Positions 30,953 to 36,730 of a DNA stretch of 36,730 nt are shown here, piece by piece; position 1 is the first letter of the stretch, and the number at the start of each line of letters is the position of its first letter. The stretch lies in assembly GCA_029557965.1 (NCBI GenBank), contig JAKQIM010000040.1, forward strand, positions 1-36,730. Direction: 5' to 3'. This stretch comes from Chloroflexota bacterium (GTDB taxonomy: Bacteria > Chloroflexota > Anaerolineae > Anaerolineales > UBA4823). A model generated the notes under the pieces. It searched no databases. It saw only the letters and a program-made list of their open reading frames with translations, and was not told the DNA's origin. The translations under genes were made by a program, and so were the position numbers.

Positions 30953-32586
30953 TAAACTCCCACCAAGTAACATTTTTGCACCTGAGGGCCGAGTAAGGTA
31001 ATCACCTGTTGCTGAACGGGGCGTAAGTTGACCAGTTTTCGGAATACAACTTGCCCATTCTGGTAGATGAGCAGAATATCCAGTCCTTGAAACATCTGAA
31101 AGACCCAGCGAATGGTTGGCGTTTGGGTCGGTTTTCGCAGTTGATTGGGTATGGTAGCGTTCATCGCTTTCAAAGCTTCACGCAATTTCCGTTCGGCCAG
31201 GGAATAAACCAGGAGCGCCAGTCCCATAATCATCAATAATGCCATGATACGCTCCGATTTCTTCAGAAACAGGCTGTTGGCAAAGAACAACGGGTCTTTC
31301 AAAAAGCGAAAGCCTCTTTCAACGGAAATGCCCTGGTCGGTATAGTTTTCCAACATCGCAGCAGCTGGCAGGCGGCTGGCGTCCAACTCATTGGTGGCGA
31401 TAATAAACCGGCCCAGGGTGCATTTGGCATCATCCACTGCCGTGGTATTGCTTTCAACACAGCCTTGCAGATTGTAACCAACCACTTCTTTTTGATCTTC
31501 CGCAGATGGCCGACCACGGCGGGAATATTGGGTAATTGGCTTGGCCTGGGCTATCGTCTGGTGATATTTCCACTTTTTATTGAACTGTGCCAACGCTTGC
31601 TCGGCATCTGCCGTGCAGTTGAAGGTTTGCCCCTCGATTTTGCGCCATTCTTTCTGAGCCGTTTCCAGTTCTTTGGCCTGGGCTTTCTCCAGCGTTTTCA
31701 ACTCACGCACCTGGGCTGCTTCGGAAAAGACCACCAACCAGCGTTGTTTGATCCCGGTATATTCGCATTCCACTTCCTTGCCTTTGTAACCAGCTTCGAT
31801 CTCACTCATCTCCGCTTCTAACGTGTCTTTGACCATCTGTTTGGCTTGCGCCAACGTTTCTGGCACTCGCATCAGCCAGTACACATCCTGTTCCTGGGCC
31901 ACCTTCAAGGTCGCCGCGGAAAACCCGGCGCTGTCCATCACCACGTACGACCGCTCGCTGCCGCTCAATTGTTTGCAATACACCTTTACCGTTGCCTTGA
32001 ACGTCTTTTTATCGTTGCTGTTACCGCTTAATGCCTCAAACCATATGGGCATAGCGGATTTGTAACTGGTAATCAACTGCACAACCACTTGTTTCAGGTC
32101 AGGTCGGTGATCTTTCGAGTATCCATAGGTAATTATGATCGCTTCCTGGTCGGGTTCTTGACGATCGTAGGCGCCATGCACATAAAAACTGCTGCTGTCT
32201 AGATGCACAAATTTCGACTTGATGCCATACACTTGCATGGCATGGGCCGCAACTTTGTAGAAGACTTCGGTTACCCCTGCTTCATACAGGTCATCCAGGC
32301 AGCGAGCCAAAGTGTCATCATTGAAGTCGGCAGCGCCCAGCTCTGGCCCGATCAGCAAATCCACTGGCTTGTTGTCAAAATAATCTGGCTTCAGATACAA
32401 CGCCCGCCCAACAAAGCCCAATGCATTCAGGATCATTGCCTGGGCGCCTTGGCCACAGCTCACTTTCCGATCACTGGCTTTGACTTGTCCATCGATCTGT
32501 TCGATCAGGGATATTTCCTGGCATACGCCAGCCACTATCCCAAGGTGGTCTATTCGTTGAGTTTCGTAGGTCGGTTCGGCGCTCAT
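30952..32586 (-). CDS. IS1634-family transposase (DDE)
   Basis: 544 residues. An N-terminal DUF4277-like region (about 10-105, IDHLGIVAGVCQEISLIEQID) is typical of the family. The DDE catalytic residues are read as D130 (VHLDSSSFYVHG), D218 (VVMDSAGFS) and E423 (GISVERGFRFLKDP, the Y-x-R-E-x-K-like signature block). A Lys/Glu-rich segment (about 250-340) lies between the second D and E. The frame is full length without frameshift. Its stop overlaps the inner edge of the left inverted repeat. No strong ribosome site is seen; transcription may come from a promoter outside the right end. Confidence 0.93.
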   Translation of the reverse strand: MSAEPTYETQRIDHLGIVAGVCQEISLIEQIDGQVKASDRKVSCGQGAQAMILNALGFVGRALYLKPDYFDNKPVDLLIGPELGAADFNDDTLARCLDDLYEAGVTEVFYKVAAHAMQVYGIKSKFVHLDSSSFYVHGAYDRQEPDQEAIIITYGYSKDHRPDLKQVVVQLITSYKSAMPIWFEALSGNSNDKKTFKATVKVYCKQLSGSERSYVVMDSAGFSAATLKVAQEQDVYWLMRVPETLAQAKQMVKDTLEAEMSEIEAGYKGKEVECEYTGIKQRWLVVFSEAAQVRELKTLEKAQAKELETAQKEWRKIEGQTFNCTADAEQALAQFNKKWKYHQTIAQAKPITQYSRRGRPSAEDQKEVVGYNLQGCVESNTTAVDDAKCTLGRFIIATNELDASRLPAAAMLENYTDQGISVERGFRFLKDPLFFANSLFLKKSERIMALLMIMGLALLVYSLAERKLREALKAMNATIPNQLRKPTQTPTIRWVFQMFQGLDILLIYQNGQVVFRKLVNLRPVQQQVITLLGPQVQKCYLVGV

Positions 32587-32626
32587 ACGCCAAGCTTACA
32601 CGAAATTCCTGAAAATGCCTACCCAC

Positions 32627-32642
32627 AGGTGCGAAATGTGGG
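32627..32642 (-). repeat. Terminal inverted repeat, right
   Basis: AGGTGCGAAATGTGGG, the exact complement of the left terminal repeat. Confidence 0.9.
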
Positions 32643-32648
32643 CATTAC
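32643..32648 (+). repeat. Target-site duplication, right copy
   Basis: CATTAC directly following the right end of the insertion sequence, identical to 30931-30936. Confidence 0.85.
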
Positions 32649-32656
32649 CTATATTC

Positions 32657-32687
32657 ATTATATATAATTTTGTACCCTATTACGTAA
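32657..32687 (-). promoter_or_regulatory. Candidate promoter, probably original promoter of the fibrinogen-like gene
   Basis: On the - strand TATAAT (32662-32657) with TTACGT (32687-32682) at 19-base spacing. Transcription would run straight into the right end of the IS. Before the insertion it would have lain about 70 bases upstream of the fibrinogen-like ATG. Confidence 0.4.
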
Positions 32688-32745
32688 CAGGTTTTCTCTA
32701 CGCGTCCAGGATAGCACAGATTAGCGCCAATCTTCCCCGCCCTCT

Positions 32746-32754
32746 TGATATAAT
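32746..32754 (+). promoter_or_regulatory. Extended -10 promoter of ftcD
   Basis: TGATATAAT (TG one base before a perfect TATAAT at 32749-32754) lies 34 bases before the ATG of ftcD. No convincing -35, as is usual for extended -10 promoters. Confidence 0.6.
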
Positions 32755-32788
32755 ACGCTTATCTCCTAATCCCATTCTGAGGTAACCT

Positions 32789-34318
32789 ATGTCCAATCAA
32801 CTGATCGAATGCATCTCCAACTACTCTGAAGCCCGCCGGCCCCAGGTTGTCGAAGCCATTCTCCAGTCCATTTCCGCTGTACCTGGTGTCACCCTGCTCG
32901 ACCATCACTCTGATACCGACCATAACCGCACCGTCGTCACCTTCGTGGGTGAGCCCGAGCCGGTTGTTGAAGCCGCCTTCCAATCCATCAAGAAGGCCGC
33001 CGAGCTGATCAACCTGGACGAGCACACCGGCGAGCACCCCCGCATCGGCGCCACCGATGTTGTTCCCTTCGTGCCCATCTCAGGCATCACCATGGAAGAC
33101 TGCGCCCTGCTGGCGACCCGCCTGGCGCGCCGCGTGGGCGAAGAACTGCAAATTCCGGTTTACCTATACGAAGAAGCCGCCACCCGTCCCGAACGCAAAA
33201 ACCTTGAGAACATCCGCCGCGGCCAGTACGAAGCCCTTAAAGCTGAGATGGGCGTTGACCCGGCTCGCGATCCCGACTTTGGCCCCCATCGTGTCGGCCC
33301 GGCTGGGGCCACCGTCATTGGTGCGCGCCAGCCGCTGGTGGCCTTTAATGTCTACCTGACCACAGATGACGTCTCGATTGCCGATAAGATCGCCCGCGCC
33401 GTGCGCCACTCTTCTGGCGGCCTGCGCTTTGTAAAAGCTTTAGGCCTGCTGGTTGAGGGCCGGGCCCAGGTTTCGATGAACCTGACCAACTACCGCCGCA
33501 CCCCCATCCCACGCGTGGTTGAGACGGTGCGCCGCGAGGCCGAACGGTACGGCGTAGGCATTCACCATACCGAGCTGGTGGGGCTCATCCCGCAAGAAGC
33601 GCTGATCGATACTGCCGTCTGGTACACCCAGCTCGACCAGTTCGATAAAGAGCAATTGCTCGAACGCAAGTTGTACGCCGCCACATCCGGCCAATCTTTC
33701 GAAGCTGCCCCCGATTTCATCGCCCAGTTGGCAGCCGGCACCCCCGCCCCAGGCGGTGGCTCGGCTGCTGCCCACACCGGCGCGGCTGCTGCGGCCCTGG
33801 TAGCCATGGTCTGCCGCCTGACGATTGGCCGGAAGAAATACGCCGCCGTTGAAGCACAGATGCGCCAGGTTTTGGAACAAGCCGAAGTTCTGCGCGCCAA
33901 CCTGGCCGCCGGGGTCGAAAAAGACGCTGCCGCTTACGAACAGGTCATGGCTACGTATAAGCTGCCCAAAGATACTCCTGAGCAAGAAAGCGAGCGCAAT
34001 GCAGCCATCGAGCAGGCCATGTTCGCCGCCGCCCAGGTGCCATTAGAAACCGCCCGCATGGCTGTGCAGGTGCTTGAGCTGGGTGCCCAGGCGGTTTCGG
34101 TTGGCAACGTCAACACGCTCTCAGATGGCGGGACGAGCGCCGCGCTGGCAATTGCCTGCCTCGCCGGCAGTGCCCTGAACGTGCGCACCAACGTCCACAG
34201 CCTGCAAGACCCTGCCGCCGGGCAGGTGCTCTTGGCAGAGCTGCAATCTTTGGAAATGCGCGCCCACGAGCTTGAAAAGCAGATCCAGGCTGTCATCCAC
34301 GAACGAGGCGGTTTCTAA
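32789..34318 (+). CDS. ftcD: Bifunctional glutamate formiminotransferase / formimidoyl-THF cyclodeaminase
   Basis: 509 residues. Residues 1 to about 295 are formiminotransferase (ECISNYSEAR...; GEHPRIGATDVVPFVP with H83 at the place of the known catalytic His). From about 310 the chain is cyclodeaminase (FIAQLAAGTPAPGGGSAAAHTGA, then long helices). The protein moves the formimino group of N-formimino-glutamate, a histidine-breakdown product, to tetrahydrofolate and then forms methenyl-THF with release of ammonia. The fusion resembles the vertebrate enzyme, whereas many bacteria encode the domains separately. The start is supported by GAGG 6 bases before the ATG. No other hut gene is in view. 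The CapA-like gene begins 5 bases after its stop. Confidence 0.93.
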   Translation: MSNQLIECISNYSEARRPQVVEAILQSISAVPGVTLLDHHSDTDHNRTVVTFVGEPEPVVEAAFQSIKKAAELINLDEHTGEHPRIGATDVVPFVPISGITMEDCALLATRLARRVGEELQIPVYLYEEAATRPERKNLENIRRGQYEALKAEMGVDPARDPDFGPHRVGPAGATVIGARQPLVAFNVYLTTDDVSIADKIARAVRHSSGGLRFVKALGLLVEGRAQVSMNLTNYRRTPIPRVVETVRREAERYGVGIHHTELVGLIPQEALIDTAVWYTQLDQFDKEQLLERKLYAATSGQSFEAAPDFIAQLAAGTPAPGGGSAAAHTGAAAAALVAMVCRLTIGRKKYAAVEAQMRQVLEQAEVLRANLAAGVEKDAAAYEQVMATYKLPKDTPEQESERNAAIEQAMFAAAQVPLETARMAVQVLELGAQAVSVGNVNTLSDGGTSAALAIACLAGSALNVRTNVHSLQDPAAGQVLLAELQSLEMRAHELEKQIQAVIHERGGF

Positions 34319-34323
34319 CACCA

Positions 34324-36051
34324 ATGCGGCCTCTCCACCAGGCGAAACAATTCGCCCTAACCAGATCATCAATCTTGATGCTGGGGCTTTTCTTGCTCAC
34401 ATCCTGCAATGCTCCCGTGGTGCAGCCCACATCCACAGCCACCCTGCCTGCCAGCGCGGCCGTTTCTCCGACCGCGGCAGCTACATCCACCCCCACTGCG
34501 ATCCCAACCCCCGTGGTAGAGCCATCTGCCACGCCTGCCCCGCCCACGCTTTACATTGCCCCTTACCTGCCCGTTGAACTCAGGGCCGGGATTGCCGTTT
34601 CTGCCGCCATCCAGCAGGCCGAAAACGATGCGACCGCCACGTACTGGCTAGGGGTTGGCAGCCATACCAGCACCCCGATCGGGCACTGGATCTATGCCCT
34701 GGTTGCCCCCTTCCCCACCATCACCGAGGAAGTCAGCTTCTCAGACCTGGCCCAGGCCTGGGCCGGGAACCCTGAAAGCCCCCTGGCTGGGCAAACGCTG
34801 TTGATGGATCAAGCCACCCTGGATCTCTTCACCGCCTGGATGGCCGGTCCAGTTGAGGGCCTGGTGCGCACCCTGCCTGCAGACCAGATCTTGGATGAGG
34901 CCTGGTCCAGCAGTGCCTGGGCTATCATCCCCTTTGAGGCCATTGAACCGCGCTGGAAAGTGATCACGGTCGACGGGCAATCCCCTCTGCATGCCGATTT
35001 TGACCCCCTGGCCTACCCGCTGGCCGTTCCCATCCTTCTGTTGGACGAGCTGCGCCAGGATATGACCAGCCTGCCCCAAGGCCTGAGCCTGCCGCTTTCG
35101 AATCGCGACCCCAACCGGCTCACCAGCGTGGCCCTCACCGGGGTCACCGCCCTGGTACGCGGCACCGCGGTGTGGATGGAACGCTACGGCATCACCTATC
35201 CGGCTGAAGATGTGGGTCCCCTGCTTGCCAGCGCCGATATCACCCACATCTCCAACGAGATCCCCTTTACACCCGAATGCCCCTTCCCTGTACTTCAGCC
35301 CAGCGAACTGGTCTTTTGTTCAAGCCCCAGCTACATCGAACTGCTCGACACGCTCAGCCCTGAAGTGATCGAGCTGACCGGCGACCACTTTGGCGATTGG
35401 GGCGCTGAGGCCATGCACTACACCCTCGATCTCTACACCGAGCGCAACTGGCCTGTTTACGGCGGGGGTGCTAACAGCGAAGCCGCCCGGTCGCCGGTCT
35501 TGATCGAGCATAACGGCAACCGGATTGCCTTCTTGGGCTGCAATATCGGCTGCCAGGTTAAGAATGAAGTCCCTTGCGACGAATATGCCACCCCCAACCT
35601 GCCCGGCGCTGCCACCTGCGACTTCGATTGGCTGGAGACGGAGATACCCCGCCTGCGCGCTGAGGGTTACCAGGTCGTTTTTACCTTCCAACACAAGGAA
35701 TACTACAGCTATCAGGCCCAACCTGATTTGGTGCGCGACTTTGGCCGCGTAGCTGCCGCGGGGGCAGCCGTGGTGAGCGGCAGCCAATCTCACCAGCCCC
35801 ACGGCATGGCGTTTGAGAATGGGGCCTTCATCCACTACGGCCTGGGCAATCTTTTCTTTGACCAGTACCATTACTGCGCCAACTTCGCCTGTGATAACGG
35901 ATTTATCGATTGGCATATCTTCTACGATGGCCGTTACCTGGGCGTTGAATTGATCCCAATCCACTTTATCGACCTGGCCCGGCCGCGCCTCATGACCCCT
36001 GCCGAGCGAGCGGCTTTCTTAGAGCTGATCTTTGAAGCTTCTGGTTGGTAG
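34324..36051 (+). CDS. CapA-like lipoprotein (PGA-synthesis-type metallophosphatase fold)
   Basis: 575 residues. The lipoprotein signal LFLLTSC gives lipidation at C28, then a Pro/Thr/Ala-rich linker. Residues about 75-255 form a region I do not recognise, perhaps a PBP-like sensor. From about 265 the chain follows CapA: TGVTALVRG replaces the usual TGD-x-LxR; SNEIPF corresponds to NLE; TGDHFGDWG to GNNH-x2-D-x-G; and SGSQSHQPHGM...GLGN to the SHPH...GLGN block. Most metal-binding His/Asp residues remain but the first Asp appears to be lost. CapA members take part in poly-gamma-glutamate export or surface phosphoester cleavage; here the protein is on the outer face of the membrane. It is co-directional with ftcD and probably in the same transcript. 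Confidence 0.8.
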   Translation: MRPLHQAKQFALTRSSILMLGLFLLTSCNAPVVQPTSTATLPASAAVSPTAAATSTPTAIPTPVVEPSATPAPPTLYIAPYLPVELRAGIAVSAAIQQAENDATATYWLGVGSHTSTPIGHWIYALVAPFPTITEEVSFSDLAQAWAGNPESPLAGQTLLMDQATLDLFTAWMAGPVEGLVRTLPADQILDEAWSSSAWAIIPFEAIEPRWKVITVDGQSPLHADFDPLAYPLAVPILLLDELRQDMTSLPQGLSLPLSNRDPNRLTSVALTGVTALVRGTAVWMERYGITYPAEDVGPLLASADITHISNEIPFTPECPFPVLQPSELVFCSSPSYIELLDTLSPEVIELTGDHFGDWGAEAMHYTLDLYTERNWPVYGGGANSEAARSPVLIEHNGNRIAFLGCNIGCQVKNEVPCDEYATPNLPGAATCDFDWLETEIPRLRAEGYQVVFTFQHKEYYSYQAQPDLVRDFGRVAAAGAAVVSGSQSHQPHGMAFENGAFIHYGLGNLFFDQYHYCANFACDNGFIDWHIFYDGRYLGVELIPIHFIDLARPRLMTPAERAAFLELIFEASGW

Positions 36052-36088
36052 CATAAGCAGGCCTTCAATTATCCAAGGAGCATCCCCC

Positions 36089-36730
36089 ATGAATTCAATT
36101 GTGATCGAAAAGACCAGGCAGGCTGTGCGCCTGCTGCAAGAACAAGAGATCGACCTGTGGTTGACCCTGGTGCGCGAAACGCCCGCCCACCGCGATCCGG
36201 TCTTGCCCCTTATCTATGGCTTTGATCTCACCTGGCAATCGGCCCTGATCCTCACCCGCCGCGGCGAGCGCATCGCCATCGTGGGCCGCATGGATGCTGA
36301 AGCAGCCCGCCGTACCGGTGCGTACGACAGCATCTTGCACTACGATCAGTCCATCCGGCCAGTCTTGCTCGAAACCCTGGCACGCCTGGATCCGGCCCAG
36401 ATTGCAGTGAACTACTCGCTCAGCGATGTGCATGCTGATGGGTTAAGTCACGGCCTGTACCTGGCTTTACTCGGCCATTTAGAGGGCAGCCCCTATGCCA
36501 ATCGCCTGGTCTCAGCCGAGAAAGTGGTTGGCGCGCTGCGCGGGCGCAAGACCAGCGCCGAGATTGCCTGTATCCGCGCAGCAGTGGCGAGCACCGAGCA
36601 GATCTACCAACGCACCTTCGAATTTGCCCAGGTGGGCATGACGGAGATTGAAATTGGCCGCTTTATGCACCAGCAGATTGTCGAGAAAGGCCTTACCCCT
36701 GCCTGGCAGGCTGATTCTTGCCCGGCAGTC
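36089..36730 (+). CDS. M24-family aminopeptidase (Xaa-Pro type), 3' partial
   Basis: 214 residues visible; the gene runs off the right edge. The N-terminal creatinase-like domain (about 1-150) is followed by the start of the pita-bread catalytic domain (KTSAEIACIRAAVASTEQIYQRTFEFAQVGMTEIEIGRFMHQQI). The metal ligands of that domain would lie beyond the window. AAGGAG precedes the ATG by about 8 bases. It follows the CapA-like gene by 37 bases, so may be in the ftcD transcript. Xaa-Pro aminopeptidase/prolidase is the likely activity; creatinase is a possible alternative. Confidence 0.85.
   Translation, partial: MNSIVIEKTRQAVRLLQEQEIDLWLTLVRETPAHRDPVLPLIYGFDLTWQSALILTRRGERIAIVGRMDAEAARRTGAYDSILHYDQSIRPVLLETLARLDPAQIAVNYSLSDVHADGLSHGLYLALLGHLEGSPYANRLVSAEKVVGALRGRKTSAEIACIRAAVASTEQIYQRTFEFAQVGMTEIEIGRFMHQQIVEKGLTPAWQADSCPAV

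Larger units (their letters stand above)
30937..32642. mobile_element. Insertion sequence, IS1634 family (IS4 superfamily), apparently intact
   Basis: 1706 bp bounded by perfect 16-bp inverted repeats (30937-30952, CCCACATTTCGCACCT, and 32627-32642) and flanked by a 6-bp direct repeat CATTAC. It holds a single full-length transposase gene on the - strand. IS1634 elements are about 1.5-2 kb and duplicate 5-6 bp, so all features agree. The perfect ends, uninterrupted frame and unmutated duplication suggest a recent, potentially active insertion. Confidence 0.93.

Noticed and set aside
1-36730. CRISPR array, prophage or integrative element
   Set aside because: No regularly spaced repeats, phage structural genes or integrase; the only mobile element supported is the single IS.

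Overview
The window looks like a piece of chromosome from a Chloroflexota bacterium, most likely class Anaerolineae. This is inferred from gene content: TadE/TadG-like pseudopilins with Pro/Thr linkers, CSLREA/choice-of-anchor-Q proteins ending in a 'MPIxxR' tail, LysM-M23 lipoproteins, a P/T-rich CapA-like lipoprotein, and GH1/GH36 glycosidases. Most coding DNA is GC-rich; the stretch around 29.65-32.7 kb is visibly AT-richer and carries an insertion sequence.

Layout. 1-5.93 kb (+): a surface or pilus-related cluster, namely a TadE-PKD fusion (5' end outside the window), two tandem CSLREA beta-helix proteins, a short TadE-like protein and a TadG-like protein, closed by a long hairpin. 5.94-6.65 kb (-): SRP RNA (ffs), a small secreted or membrane peptide, and tRNA-Ser(GGA). 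6.65-8.0 kb (-): GH1 beta-glucosidase. 8.1-10.06 kb (+): folK and a dihydropyrimidinase/hydantoinase. 10.07-13.85 kb (+): three multi-pass membrane proteins resembling the proton-channel subunits of complex I/Mrp, with no redox subunits. 13.9-17.02 kb (+): a coiled-coil protein and selB. 17.03-17.91 kb (-): ECF sigma factor and a small zinc-binding anti-sigma factor. 18.07-22.58 kb (+): GH36 alpha-galactosidase and a fused ADP-forming acyl-CoA synthetase with a TTG start. 22.64-24.84 kb (-): M20 peptidase and PfkB sugar kinase. 24.87-29.57 kb (-): three tandem paralogous lipoproteins (LysM, lysozyme-like domain, M23). 29.74-30.88 kb (-): a membrane-anchored protein with a fibrinogen-like motif. 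30.94-32.64 kb: an intact IS1634-family element with 16-bp inverted repeats and a 6-bp target duplication. 32.79-36.73 kb (+): bifunctional ftcD, a CapA-like lipoprotein, and the start of an M24 aminopeptidase.

How the parts may work together. The metabolic genes fit a heterotroph using sugars (GH1, GH36, PfkB), peptides (M20, M24), pyrimidines or hydantoins, and histidine (FTCD), with ATP from acyl-CoA via ADP-forming synthetase. The cell-surface genes (Tad cluster, CSLREA proteins, three M23 lipoproteins, fibrinogen-like protein, CapA-like protein) are the accessory part. The least explained items are the three-gene antiporter-like module, the triplicated LysM-lysozyme-like-M23 lipoproteins whose middle domain seems to lack the catalytic Glu, and the fibrinogen-like gene cut off from its likely promoter by the IS. 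Several genes also appear to have a -10 box only a few bases before the start codon, suggesting leaderless mRNAs. No intergenic stretch exceeds 300 bases without a gene or RNA; there is no CRISPR array.
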